Shown here: positions 53,834-62,813 of the stretch, one piece after another
How the letters are laid out: every line of letters starts with the position of its first letter
Numbering within the stretch: the stretch's first letter is position 1
Notes under the pieces: generated by a model
What the model was told of the DNA's origin: nothing
The model's input: only the letters and a program-made list of their open reading frames with translations
Database searches by the model: none
Made by a program: the position numbers and the translations under genes
From: Arcticibacter tournemirensis
GTDB taxonomy: Bacteria; Bacteroidota; Bacteroidia; Sphingobacteriales; Sphingobacteriaceae
Assembly: GCF_006716645.1 (NCBI RefSeq)
Contig: NZ_VFPL01000001.1
Location: 3,596,001-3,660,000 of the forward strand
Length of the DNA: 64,000 nucleotides
Direction of reading: 5' to 3'

Positions 53834-55030
53834 ATGAGCATTTTATCAAACCGTATTAACAACCTGGCTGAGTCTGCAACCATTAAAATGGCAAAACTCG
53901 GTAGAGAATTAGCAGCTAAAGGCGTTGATGTAATCAGCCTTAGTTTAGGAGAGACAGATTTTTACACACCTGATTTTGTAAAAGATGCTGCGAAAAAGGC
54001 AATTGACGAGAACTATTCTTACTATTCGCCTGTAGCTGGCTATCCTGATTTAAGAAAGGCTATTGCTGAAAAACTGAAGCGCGAAAACAACCTCGACTAT
54101 ACCTTTGACCAGATCGTTGTTTCTACGGGTGCTAAACAGGCCCTTACCAATGTTATTCTCTGCCTGGTTAACCCGGGAGATGAAGTGATTATTCCTACTC
54201 CTTACTGGGTTTCATATTCTGAACTTGTGAAACTTGGAGAAGGCGAATCAGTATTTATAGATTCAACGATAGAAAGTGATTTCAAAATCACTCCTGAAGA
54301 ACTTGAAGCCGCAATAACGCCAAAAAGCAAATTATTCATGTTCTCCTCCCCTAACAACCCGACGGGAACTGTTTATACATACGACGAGCTTGCGGCTCTG
54401 GTAAAGGTATTTGAAAAGTATCCTGATATTTATATTATCTCTGATGAGATCTATGAGCATATAAACTTCACCGGAAGACATGTATCTATTGCGGAGTTTG
54501 ACAGTATTAAAGACCGCGTTATTATTATAAACGGGCTTTCAAAAGCGTATGCAATGACGGGATGGCGACTTGGCTTTTCTGCCAGCAACAAAGAAATTGC
54601 CAATGCATGTGATAAACTTCAGAGCCAGGTAACATCAGGAACATGCTCCATTACCCAAAGGGCTGGTGTTGCTGCCTATCACGGCAGTCTCGACAGTGTA
54701 CATGAAATGCAAAAAGTTTTCCTCGAACGTCGTAATCTGGTATTCGACCTTTTGAAGGAAATCCCTGGAATGAAAGTTAATCTTCCCGGCGGTGCTTTCT
54801 ATTTCTTCCCTGATGTGAGCTCTTTCTTCGGCAAACAAACCGAGGATGGTGAAGTTATTCAAAATTCGGACGACCTTGCATTATATATTCTGAACACAGG
54901 ACATGTCGCTGTAGTGAGCGGAGATGCATTTGGTGATCCTAAATCCATAAGGATCTCATACGCTGCTTCGGAAGATAAACTGAGAGAAGCCGCTTTACGA
55001 ATTAAAAATGCACTAGCTAAGCTTAAATGA
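53834..55030 (+). CDS. aspC: PLP-dependent aspartate aminotransferase-like protein
   Basis: 398 aa, fold type I. The PLP Lys lies in GLSKAYAMTGWRLGF; SSPNNPTG, DEIYEHI and the C-terminal RISYAASEDKLREA are typical of class I aminotransferases of the AspC/prokaryotic type. It interconverts aspartate and oxaloacetate. Its stop overlaps the next start (ATGA), so the two are translationally coupled. Confidence 0.92.
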   Translation: MSILSNRINNLAESATIKMAKLGRELAAKGVDVISLSLGETDFYTPDFVKDAAKKAIDENYSYYSPVAGYPDLRKAIAEKLKRENNLDYTFDQIVVSTGAKQALTNVILCLVNPGDEVIIPTPYWVSYSELVKLGEGESVFIDSTIESDFKITPEELEAAITPKSKLFMFSSPNNPTGTVYTYDELAALVKVFEKYPDIYIISDEIYEHINFTGRHVSIAEFDSIKDRVIIINGLSKAYAMTGWRLGFSASNKEIANACDKLQSQVTSGTCSITQRAGVAAYHGSLDSVHEMQKVFLERRNLVFDLLKEIPGMKVNLPGGAFYFFPDVSSFFGKQTEDGEVIQNSDDLALYILNTGHVAVVSGDAFGDPKSIRISYAASEDKLREAALRIKNALAKLK

Positions 55031-56004
55031 AGGACTTGTTTAACCGGTTTGATGGACTCAATATCCTGATAATCGGAGATGTAATGATGGATTCTTACCT
55101 CTGGGGAAGCGTAGAGCGCATTTCCCCGGAGGCTCCTGTTCCGGTTATCTCGGTTAAGAAGAAAGAAAACAGGTTAGGTGGCGCCGCTAACGTAGCGCTG
55201 AATGTTCAATCCCTGGGGGCGACGCCTCTCATATGCTCTGTTATAGGAACAGATAGCGAGGGCGATAGCTTCTTACAGCTAATGGAAGCACAGGGTCTGT
55301 CGTCCGAGGGTCTTATCAGGTTGGACAGCAGACCTACAACGGTAAAAACCCGCGTTATTGGCCATAATCAGCAGATGCTTCGCATCGACGCGGAAACAGA
55401 TGATGCCTTGATGGTTCCGGAGACTCAGACACTCCTATCGAAGGTCCTGGAAATTATGAATAAACAAAAGATTGATGCTATAATCTTCGAAGACTACGAT
55501 AAAGGCGCCATTACGGAAGAGTTGATCAGCAGTGTGGTATCCGAGGCGAAACGAAGAAATATCATCACTGTTGTAGATCCGAAAAAGCGTAATTTCTTGT
55601 CATATAAGGGTGTCACCCTTTTTAAACCAAACCTGAAAGAGTTAAGAGAGGGCCTTAAAGTAGACGTCAACACCGCCAAAGCAGGCGACCTTGAAAAAGC
55701 CGCTGTAAACCTGCGTGAACAATTGAACAGCAGGATGATCATGGTTACACTTTCCGAGCTTGGTGTTTTCATCATGTCGGAAAACGGACAAAGAATCATC
55801 CCTGCGCATATCCGGAAGATTGCCGACGTTTCAGGCGCCGGAGATACGGTGATAGCAACTGCTTCACTTTGTCTGGCTGCAGGCCTTGATGAGTTTAAAA
55901 CAGCTGCTATAGCGAATCTCGCAGGTGGACTTGTATGTGAGCATGTAGGCGTGGTCTCCATCAGCAAAGAACGGCTGCTAAAGGAACTGGATAAGGCGTT
56001 TTGA
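55027..56004 (+). CDS. hldA: D-glycero-beta-D-manno-heptose-7-phosphate kinase
   Basis: 325 aa, PfkB/ribokinase family. N-terminal GDVMMDSYLWGSVERISPEAPVPV and NRLGGAANVALN match RfaE domain I. The catalytic Asp is in DVSGAGDTVIATA. It phosphorylates heptose-7-phosphate for ADP-heptose (LPS core) synthesis. The adenylyltransferase domain is absent here, so a separate HldC is expected elsewhere. Confidence 0.92.
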   Translation: MKDLFNRFDGLNILIIGDVMMDSYLWGSVERISPEAPVPVISVKKKENRLGGAANVALNVQSLGATPLICSVIGTDSEGDSFLQLMEAQGLSSEGLIRLDSRPTTVKTRVIGHNQQMLRIDAETDDALMVPETQTLLSKVLEIMNKQKIDAIIFEDYDKGAITEELISSVVSEAKRRNIITVVDPKKRNFLSYKGVTLFKPNLKELREGLKVDVNTAKAGDLEKAAVNLREQLNSRMIMVTLSELGVFIMSENGQRIIPAHIRKIADVSGAGDTVIATASLCLAAGLDEFKTAAIANLAGGLVCEHVGVVSISKERLLKELDKAF

Positions 56005-56013
56005 GTAGATTTG

Positions 56014-56134
56014 AGTTTTGAGATTTGAGGTAATAGTATCTGAGACTATAATAGCATCCACACGAGATCTCTGATGTTTCTTTCTATAAGAATAGTCTAA
56101 ACCCCTCAAAACTCATATCTCACATCTCAAAACT
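56014..56134. repeat. Imperfect inverted repeat of a TGAGTTTTGAG-type motif
   Basis: AGTTTTGAGATTTGAG (56014-56029) is repeated in inverse at 56119-56134 with one mismatch, and another inverse copy of TGAGTTTTGAG lies at 56105-56115. It sits between convergent hldA and the permease gene. It looks like a small interspersed repeat; its genome copy number is unknown here. Confidence 0.5.
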
Positions 56135-57381
56135 TACTTACTCCTTATTGCCTCAACCGGATCCAGGCGGGAGGCCATAAAGGCTGGTATAATACCAGAG
56201 ATCAATCCTATTGAAGTGGAGAGAATAAACATCAGAATAACCTTACTAACGTCAACAATGATGGTCAGGTCGGCCACCATTTTGAGAATAAAGGCCAGCA
56301 TATAAACAATTCCCAGACCAATCAAGCCGCCCATAAGGCATAACAAAACTGCTTCTATCAAGAACTGGAGAAGAATAAAATAGTTCTTAGCGCCAAGCGA
56401 CTTTTGTATACCAATGATATTGGTCCTCTCTTTTACAGACACGAACATGATATTGGCTATACCAAAGCCTCCCACGAGGATTGAAAAGATACCGATCGCC
56501 GCACCTGCGGTATTCAGGATCTTAAACATTTCATCAAGCCCCGCTGTGAGTATTGTCGATTTATTCAAAGCGAAATTATCGTCCTGAGTAGGGCTAAGCC
56601 GACGGACGGAACGCATCACTCCCCTCAGTTCGCTTTCCATTTCATCAACCGGAACTCCGGGTTTCCCCTTAACAGAAATTTCGGGATTGTAATTCGCATC
56701 CTGAACATTGATGATGTTCCGTGCGAAGTATAACGGCAAGAGAACCGTCTTATCGGCCGAAGTTCCCAACATATCCTCACCTTCTTCTTTAAACACACCA
56801 ATGACCGTTACTTTACGGCCCATAACATTCACGACCTTTCCGGCGGCCAGCTGGTTGGGAAACAAGCCCTCGGCAATCGAGTGACCGATCACAGCAACGG
56901 CATTACCATTCTTCGACTCCGATTCAGAGAAGTAACGGCCTTCTTCCAATTCGAAGTTCCATGTTTTATAATACTCGTGGGTGACGGCAGAAACCTGTGC
57001 ACCTTCGACTGTGTTACTCTTAAACTTAATAGTGCGGTTACCTGCATAAACCCAGTAAGATACAGCTTCGGCGTTGGTAGCCCTTTCTTTCACTTTTGCA
57101 AAATCGCGGAGAGTGGGTACTGGGCGGTTCATATACTTCCACCATGCATAATCGCCACCAAACTGCCATGGCCACTTTTGGATATAAATGGTATTGCTGC
57201 CCAGCTTATCGACACTGCTTTGAAGGTTATTACGGAGGGTATCAACGGCCGAGAAAACACCAATTATCGTCATGATACCGATCGTGATACCAATTAACGA
57301 TAAAAATGTACGCAACTTATTCTGCCTTAACGACGAAAAAGCAAAACTAAAACTTTCACCTAAGAGCCTGAGGAATATCAT
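56134..57381 (-). CDS. MacB-type ABC permease
   Basis: 415 aa. N-terminal helix (LRTFLSLIGITIGIMTIIGVFSAV), MacB-like periplasmic domain (VGNRTIKF, AAGKVVNVMGRKVTVIGVFKEEG), then three C-terminal helices with MFVSVKERTNIIGIQKSLGA and IIPAFMASRLDPVEAIRSK. It is of the MacB/FtsX family. The matching ATPase is probably the gene at 60.6 kb, which is not adjacent. Confidence 0.9.
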   Translation of the reverse strand: MIFLRLLGESFSFAFSSLRQNKLRTFLSLIGITIGIMTIIGVFSAVDTLRNNLQSSVDKLGSNTIYIQKWPWQFGGDYAWWKYMNRPVPTLRDFAKVKERATNAEAVSYWVYAGNRTIKFKSNTVEGAQVSAVTHEYYKTWNFELEEGRYFSESESKNGNAVAVIGHSIAEGLFPNQLAAGKVVNVMGRKVTVIGVFKEEGEDMLGTSADKTVLLPLYFARNIINVQDANYNPEISVKGKPGVPVDEMESELRGVMRSVRRLSPTQDDNFALNKSTILTAGLDEMFKILNTAGAAIGIFSILVGGFGIANIMFVSVKERTNIIGIQKSLGAKNYFILLQFLIEAVLLCLMGGLIGLGIVYMLAFILKMVADLTIIVDVSKVILMFILSTSIGLISGIIPAFMASRLDPVEAIRSK

Positions 57382-57494
57382 ACTTTCTTAAGATTGCAGG
57401 AATCGAAGAATGTTACACAAGTGGTACTTTTTACCATGATTGCGATCAACAAAAACAAACTCGGGTAAGTTAAGGTATTAGAATTAATTTTCAC

Positions 57495-57502
57495 TAACTT
57501 TG
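57495..57502 (+). promoter_or_regulatory. Candidate -7 element for queA
   Basis: TAACTTTG matches TAnnTTTG and leaves about 20 nt before the ATG at 57527. It overlaps the alternative upstream start at 57500, favouring 57527. Confidence 0.55.
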
Positions 57503-57526
57503 CGCCCTAAAATATTTTTTATATAT

Positions 57527-58576
57527 ATGAAATTATCCCAGTTCAAATTCAATTTACCAGATTCTTTAATTGCTCATAGTCCTTCTGATCAGCGCGATGA
57601 AGCACGTTTAATGGTACTTGACCGAAACACGGGAGCTATAGAACATAAGATTTTCAAAGATGTTCTTGACTATTTTGAAGAGAAGGATGTAATGATCCTG
57701 AACAACACAAAAGTTTTTCCGGCCAGATTATATGGCAACAAAGAGAAAACAGGAGCAACTATCGAAGTTTTCCTCCTGAGAGAACTCAATAAAGAACTCC
57801 GTTTGTGGGATGTACTGGTAGACCCTGCACGGAAGATCCGCGTCGGAAATAAATTATACTTTGGTGATGATGATCTTCTGGTCGCCGAAGTGGTTGATAA
57901 CACAACCTCGCGTGGGCGTACTATCCGCTTTCTCTTTGATGGCACAGATGAAGAGTTTCGCAGAAACATTGAAATTCTCGGTGAAACACCCCTTCCAAAA
58001 TATATCAAACGGAAGGCTACAGCCGAAGACAAAGAGCGGTATCAAACCATCTTTGCTAAACACGAAGGAGCTGTTGCAGCCCCTACTGCCGGCCTGCATT
58101 TTAGCAGGGAGCTGATGAAACGACTTGAGTTGAAAGGCGTTGAATTTGCCGAGGTTACGCTACATGTGGGACTTGGTACCTTCCGTCCAGTCGAAGTAGA
58201 AGACCTGACCAAGCACAAAATGGATTCAGAGCAGTTCATTATAGAACAGAAGTCGGCTGATTTAGTTAATAATGCTATTGAGAACAAACGACGCGTTTGT
58301 GCTGTTGGAACTACCAGCATGCGAGCTATCGAGTCGGCGGTTTCGGCAAATAAAACCCTTAAAGCGGCAAACGACTGGACAAGCAAGTTTATTTTCCCTC
58401 CGTATGATTTCAGTATCGCTAATACCATGATCACTAATTTCCACACGCCGGAATCAACTTTGTTGATGATGATCTGTGCTTTTGGCGGATATGAAAATGT
58501 TATGAATGCGTATGAAGTAGCTGTAAAAGAAAAGTATAGATTTTACAGTTATGGTGATGCTATGCTGATCATATAG
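57527..58576 (+). CDS. queA: S-adenosylmethionine:tRNA ribosyltransferase-isomerase QueA
   Basis: 349 aa from the ATG at 57527. The start ([17 protein letters not shown]), [44 protein letters not shown] and [13 protein letters not shown] are all QueA hallmarks. It transfers the ribosyl moiety of SAM onto preQ1-modified tRNA. It is followed 26 bp later by ispD, possibly in one operon. Confidence 0.97.
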   Translation: MKLSQFKFNLPDSLIAHSPSDQRDEARLMVLDRNTGAIEHKIFKDVLDYFEEKDVMILNNTKVFPARLYGNKEKTGATIEVFLLRELNKELRLWDVLVDPARKIRVGNKLYFGDDDLLVAEVVDNTTSRGRTIRFLFDGTDEEFRRNIEILGETPLPKYIKRKATAEDKERYQTIFAKHEGAVAAPTAGLHFSRELMKRLELKGVEFAEVTLHVGLGTFRPVEVEDLTKHKMDSEQFIIEQKSADLVNNAIENKRRVCAVGTTSMRAIESAVSANKTLKAANDWTSKFIFPPYDFSIANTMITNFHTPESTLLMMICAFGGYENVMNAYEVAVKEKYRFYSYGDAMLII

Positions 58577-58601
58577 TATAAAGCCGCGTCTTTAAACCCT
58601 C

Positions 58602-59291
58602 ATGAAGTTTTATGCGATTATCGTAGCCGGAGGTTCGGGCAGCAGGATGAATTCAGAAATACCTAAACAATTCATCCCGCTTCTTGGAAAGCCGGTTTTG
58701 ATGCATACGATTGAGGCATTCTATTATTCCGACCTGAAGCCCCGGATCCTTTTGGTATTAAATCATAACTTTCATTCATTCTGGGATGAGCTTTGCCGGA
58801 AATATGATTTCTCAGTTCCGCATAAGGTAATAGAGGGAGGTACGGAAAGATTTTATTCGGTAAAGAATGCTTTAGATATGATACATGATGAATCTGCGAT
58901 AGCTATTCATGACGCGGTAAGGCCTGTAATTGACAATGAACTAATTACGCGCTGCTTCAGCGAAGCTCTGATCCACAAGGCTGTAGTTCCCGTAATTGAA
59001 AGCAGGGATTCACTGCGAAAAAAGAACAAAGAAACTACTTCAGCAATTGCGAGGGAAGATATTCTAATTGTACAAACGCCGCAGGTGTTTGAGTCGTCTT
59101 TACTAAAAAGGGCGTATGAGCAGAATTACTCAAAAGATTTTACCGATGATGCCTCTGTTGTTGAGAAAGCCGGCGGGAAGATCCACATTACATCCGGCGA
59201 CTTTAAAAATATAAAAGTTACCTATCCTGAAGATCTCGAAGTGGCGTCACTTTTTCTAAAAATACAAGCACAAAAAAAATCAGGTTTATAG
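58602..59291 (+). CDS. ispD: 2-C-methyl-D-erythritol 4-phosphate cytidylyltransferase
   Basis: 229 aa. CTP-binding start IIVAGGSGSRMNSEIPKQF, AIHDAVRPV and the KVTYPEDLEVA end match IspD. It makes CDP-methylerythritol in the MEP isoprenoid pathway. The C-terminus overlaps an unusually long hairpin. Confidence 0.95.
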   Translation: MKFYAIIVAGGSGSRMNSEIPKQFIPLLGKPVLMHTIEAFYYSDLKPRILLVLNHNFHSFWDELCRKYDFSVPHKVIEGGTERFYSVKNALDMIHDESAIAIHDAVRPVIDNELITRCFSEALIHKAVVPVIESRDSLRKKNKETTSAIAREDILIVQTPQVFESSLLKRAYEQNYSKDFTDDASVVEKAGGKIHITSGDFKNIKVTYPEDLEVASLFLKIQAQKKSGL

Positions 59292-59316
59292 CCTGATTTT
59301 TTTGTGCTTGTATTTT
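59259..59316. terminator. Very long hairpin over the ispD stop
   Basis: 59259-59284 pairs with 59292-59316 (about 25 bp, one bulged A; core CAAGCAC...ATCAGG) around a 7-nt loop containing the TAG stop. U-runs inside the right arm make it a plausible bidirectional terminator for ispD and the minus-strand gene ending at 59323. Confidence 0.8.
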
Positions 59317-59322
59317 ATAGGC

Positions 59323-59475
59323 TTACGCTGCGCCGCGTATAACACGCAGTAAAATAGCAATAATCGCTATTACTAACAGAATATGTATAATGCCGCCTGT
59401 AGCATATCCTCCGAAGAAACTCACAGCCCAGATAATTACCAGGATAACTGCGATTAAATAAAGTAGATTTCCCAT
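59323..59475 (-). CDS. lmo0937-family small membrane protein
   Basis: 50 aa, read directly from the sequence. Two hydrophobic helices (LLYLIAVILVIIWAVSFFGG; HILLVIAIIAILLRVI) separated by YATGG match the lmo0937-type mini-membrane family, whose function is not established. Stop at 59323-59325, ATG at 59475. Isolated gene. Confidence 0.85.
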   Translation of the reverse strand: MGNLLYLIAVILVIIWAVSFFGGYATGGIIHILLVIAIIAILLRVIRGAA

Positions 59476-59585
59476 AGTGTTATGTTTTAGTTCGTTATTA
59501 ATTTAATTTTATATCATAAGAATAATAAAATTGAACTAATTGTTTATAATAAATGAAAATTCTTCGGGAAGATTAAGCTACAAGC

Positions 59586-59615
59586 AAAAAAGCCCTGCCA
59601 GAGGGCGGGGCTTTT
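59586..59615 (-). terminator. Terminator of the DUF2795 gene
   Basis: AAAAGCCC[T/C]GCC pairs with GGCGGGGCTTTT (one mismatch) around an AGAG loop, with the U-tract reading into the minus-strand gene's 3' flank. It overlaps the stop codon at 59614. Confidence 0.8.
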
Positions 59616-59835
59616 AATATTCGTCTTCGTTAAAGAAGAAATCGTCTTTCGTGGGATAATCAGGCCAGATCTCTTCAATATTTTCATATGGTTCACCGTC
59701 GTCTTCAAGCGCCTGCAGGTTTTCTATCACCTCAACAGGAGCTCCTGACCGGATCGCATAATCTATCAACTCATCTTTAGTTGCAGGCCATGGAGCGTCT
59801 TCCAGGTGCGATGCTAATTCTAATGTCCAATACAT
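59614..59835 (-). CDS. DUF2795-family small protein
   Basis: 73 aa, acidic, soluble. LASHLEDAPWPATKDELIDYAIRSGAPVEVIENLQAL matches the DUF2795 helical domain, and the tail (DDFFFNEDEY) is acidic. The function of the family is not established. Confidence 0.85.
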   Translation of the reverse strand: MYWTLELASHLEDAPWPATKDELIDYAIRSGAPVEVIENLQALEDDGEPYENIEEIWPDYPTKDDFFFNEDEY

Positions 59836-59915
59836 ATTTCTTAGAATTTATGATTTTTAAATTTTCGCAAAAGTATAATAAAAATAATAAGCTTTTAAAA
59901 TAAAAATTACTGATG

Positions 59916-60464
59916 TCAATATCTCGGAACCCACTTAGTTTCTTCGATTTCGTTGTCTGCACACAGTTTTCGTGCCAACACAAAAAGATAGTCGCTCAAA
60001 CGGTTAAGATATACTAAAATTATTTCATTAACTGCACTTTCCTCTGACAAATTAACAGTAACACGTTCGGCCCTACGGCAAATACATCGCGCGATATGGC
60101 AAAACGATACAACGGTAAGACCTCCTGGCAGTATAAAGTGTTTTAAGCCGGGCAGACTTTCTTCCATCTTATCTATCTGCGATTCGAGCAAAGCTACATC
60201 CTCCCATAAAAGATCAGGAACCTTCATCCTTGACTTTTCAGGGTCGGCAGCAAGAGCTGAACCAATGGTAAATAATCTATCTTGAATTTCTTTCAAAACC
60301 TCTTTCTGAAGATCTGAAATCTGCTGATCACGAATGAGACCAATATAAGAGTTCAACTCATCGATAGTGCCGTACGACTCTATACGTAAATTGTATTTAG
60401 GCACCCTTGTTCCCCCAATTAAAGAGGTATATCCCTTATCTCCGGTTTTAGTATAAATTTTCAT
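59916..60464 (-). CDS. PduO-type cob(I)alamin adenosyltransferase
   Basis: 182 aa from the ATG at 60464. MKIYTKTGDKGYTSLIGG and RVPK form the ATP site; ILPGG and CICRRAERVTVNL are the conserved C-terminal motifs. It converts cob(I)alamin to adenosylcobalamin. No other B12 genes are nearby. Confidence 0.95.
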   Translation of the reverse strand: MKIYTKTGDKGYTSLIGGTRVPKYNLRIESYGTIDELNSYIGLIRDQQISDLQKEVLKEIQDRLFTIGSALAADPEKSRMKVPDLLWEDVALLESQIDKMEESLPGLKHFILPGGLTVVSFCHIARCICRRAERVTVNLSEESAVNEIILVYLNRLSDYLFVLARKLCADNEIEETKWVPRY

Positions 60465-60595
60465 ACGAGCTTGATGCAAAAAAAAGAACTTTCGCCCCCT
60501 TTTTTATAAATGTGGAAAAATAGATAAATGTTAATTTCTAGCGTCTATATCCGGCAGGCATTAATAGGTTTTGTAAGCATACAGAAACTCATGGA

Positions 60596-61354
60596 CTATA
60601 TCCCTTCAAAATCAGTCCCCCTATCACGCAGTTTATTTAACCGGGGAGAGATTAGTTTGATATGTTCGTTAGGATAATCGTTTTCTATAAGGCCATCGCG
60701 CATTCTGACTATGCGGTGAGCATGCTGAGCGATATCTTCTTCGTGGGTCACCAGAATAATTGTATTTCCCTTTGAATGGATTTCCTCAAGCAGAGCCATA
60801 ATTTCTACCGATGTTTTAGTATCAAGATTACCTGTAGGTTCATCCGCGAGAATAATGGAAGGGTTATTTATAAGTGCACGTGCCACAGCTACGCGCTGGC
60901 GTTGCCCTCCCGACAGCTCATTGGGCTTATGCTCAGCACGATTTCCCAGACCAACGTTTTCAAGAGCAACTTTGGCACGCTCTTCACGTTCACTCCTGCG
61001 AATTCCGGCATAAACAAGCGGAAGAGCCACATTATCGAGCGACGTTGACCGTGGCAGAAGGTTAAAGGTTTGGAATACGAAACCAATCTCTTTATTTCTC
61101 ACTTCGGCGAGTTCATTATCACTCATTTCACTCACCCGGATGCCATTAAGCACATACTCACCTTTTGTAGGGGTATCGAGGCAACCTAATATATTCATTA
61201 GTGTAGACTTTCCGGAGCCGGAGGGCCCCATCAGGGCTACGAATTCGCCTTTTTCGATATGTAACGTTACTGATTTTAAAGCATGAATTACTTCTGCACC
61301 GATTACATACTTCCTGCCTACGTCAGTAATCGAGATGAGGGGCTGTTGTTGCAT
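60596..61354 (-). CDS. MacB/LolD-type ABC ATPase
   Basis: 252 aa from the ATG at 61354 ([16 protein letters not shown]). Walker [11 protein letters not shown]-loop VFQTFNLL, signature [14 protein letters not shown], Walker [14 protein letters not shown] and H-loop VTHE. A C-terminal tail of about 25 residues follows. It is likely the partner of the MacB-type permease at 56.1-57.4 kb, separated by five genes. Confidence 0.92.
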   Translation of the reverse strand: MQQQPLISITDVGRKYVIGAEVIHALKSVTLHIEKGEFVALMGPSGSGKSTLMNILGCLDTPTKGEYVLNGIRVSEMSDNELAEVRNKEIGFVFQTFNLLPRSTSLDNVALPLVYAGIRRSEREERAKVALENVGLGNRAEHKPNELSGGQRQRVAVARALINNPSIILADEPTGNLDTKTSVEIMALLEEIHSKGNTIILVTHEEDIAQHAHRIVRMRDGLIENDYPNEHIKLISPRLNKLRDRGTDFEGI

Positions 61355-61397
61355 ATAGATTAGATTTGGCTGATTGACTTTTGTTACAATGCTGAAT

Positions 61398-61691
61398 TCA
61401 GGATTTATCAATCACTTTAGCAACCTTAAAGTATTGCCCATCGTGCACCGGAGCGTTTTGTAAAGCTTCTTCTGTTGTAATATCCATCTTCACCTTGTCG
61501 TCCCTAAAAACATTAACCTCATCGGTAAGATAAATAAGAGGCTCTACGCCGGTAGTATCCAGCTCATTGAGCTTCTCCATAAAACTGAGGATATTGTTCA
61601 TGTCCTGCAGCAAGGATTTTTCTTCACTTTCGTTTACCTCAAGTCTGGCGAGATGAGCGATTTTCGCTATTGTTTCTTTATCAAGTTTCAT
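61398..61691 (-). CDS. gatC: Asp/Glu-tRNA amidotransferase subunit C
   Basis: 97 aa. [21 protein letters not shown] and [16 protein letters not shown] match GatC. It stabilises the GatAB complex that amidates Glu-tRNA(Gln) or Asp-tRNA(Asn); gatA/gatB are not here. Its start overlaps the end of the plsC gene by 11 bp. Confidence 0.93.
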   Translation of the reverse strand: MKLDKETIAKIAHLARLEVNESEEKSLLQDMNNILSFMEKLNELDTTGVEPLIYLTDEVNVFRDDKVKMDITTEEALQNAPVHDGQYFKVAKVIDKS

Positions 61692-62418
61692 TCTTTTCTA
61701 ATCTTCCCTTTATAATGTCGTGTACTTTCCGGCCCAGCAAGTCAGCGTCGTCAACCGTTAATCCGGCTGTTTCTATCTGAGAATGTACACAAATATGGCA
61801 AATTCCCGGTCTACTTCCATATTCCGATCCATCATCCCACATTTTTTCCCACGCATTAGTTATGGAAACGGGTATAATAGGTATCTGATGCTCTATTGCC
61901 AATTTGAAGGGACCATTCTTAAACGTACTCAGTTGCGGCGGATACGTATCAGGGATTTTCCCTTCGGGGAATATCACCAGACTCATTCCGTTTCTGATAT
62001 ACTCATCAGCTCTTTTAAATGCCCTGAACGACGACATTTTACTCTCACGGTTTAATGGAATATCTACAGTTTTAAAGAACAGCCCTGTTACCGGGTTATT
62101 CAGCAGCTCTTCCTTGCCGAGGAATGCAAAATTTGACCTTACCATCAGCGTGATGGCCGTTATATCAAGGATTGAAGAGTGATTTGCGCAGATGATAAAT
62201 TTCCCCGACCAGTCTATTGGTTTCTCAAACGAAAAGCGATAGAAAAACCCGACCGCGGCCGAAGTTACGAAGCCGAGTGACCGGCGTACTTTATTCAGCC
62301 CTGTAAAGCGCTCACGTTTCCGCGAATAATAATAAAGGAAGGGATAATATAGGATAAAAAAGAAGACCACACTGCCTATGTAGAGGTATCGATGTATCTG
62401 CTTTAAAAATCTCTTCAT
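61681..62418 (-). CDS. plsC: 1-acyl-sn-glycerol-3-phosphate acyltransferase
   Basis: 245 aa with an N-terminal membrane segment. The acyltransferase box CANHSSILDI has the HxxxxD motif, and VIFPEGKIPD is the second conserved block. It makes phosphatidic acid from lysophosphatidic acid at the inner membrane. It overlaps gatC downstream. Confidence 0.93.
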   Translation of the reverse strand: MKRFLKQIHRYLYIGSVVFFFILYYPFLYYYSRKRERFTGLNKVRRSLGFVTSAAVGFFYRFSFEKPIDWSGKFIICANHSSILDITAITLMVRSNFAFLGKEELLNNPVTGLFFKTVDIPLNRESKMSSFRAFKRADEYIRNGMSLVIFPEGKIPDTYPPQLSTFKNGPFKLAIEHQIPIIPVSITNAWEKMWDDGSEYGSRPGICHICVHSQIETAGLTVDDADLLGRKVHDIIKGRLEKNET

Positions 62419-62813
62419 TAAGGTTCAAACTTAGATAAATTGCTTTTATCTGCAAAATACATAAACTGCATTTGAGAATCTCACCTCCGCTTCGCACCCG
62501 CTTCTGAAAGGGTTCGGAGTGGTAAGGGAGCACTCAGCGACCTCCTCTTGTCGTCTCTTGTGCATCTTCGATAAACACCCGGGAAGCATCGGAGCGAGCG
62601 GCAGTCTGCATCGAAGCTAGCTCCATACGGTTCTGAACCAGTATGCTCTAATGTGGTCTGGGGCTCTATCCAGGCAAGACTATTGACAATTCCAACGATT
62701 AAACGCAACGGAAAGATGCCCTTCCATCGGACGATGTTCTCTTTCAGTTTATTCCCGCGTGGAAAACAGTTTTATAAATGAAAAATATAAAAATTCCTTA
62801 CTTTCGTCCAGTT
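62419..62813. other. 395-bp region between plsC and trpS with an unexplained GC-rich island
   Basis: AT-rich flanks surround a GC-richer stretch (about 62481-62715) with local inverted repeats, for example around 62609-62648 (GCATAC..GGTT against AACC.GTATG on the minus strand). A 75-codon minus-strand frame across it has no recognisable protein character. It may be a structured RNA, an interspersed repeat or a gene remnant. Confidence 0.5.

Noticed and set aside
62481-62708. 75-codon minus-strand frame through the GC-rich island
   Set aside because: No hydrophobic-core or domain pattern, Arg/Ser/Pro-rich, and a GC-rich stretch keeps frames open by chance.
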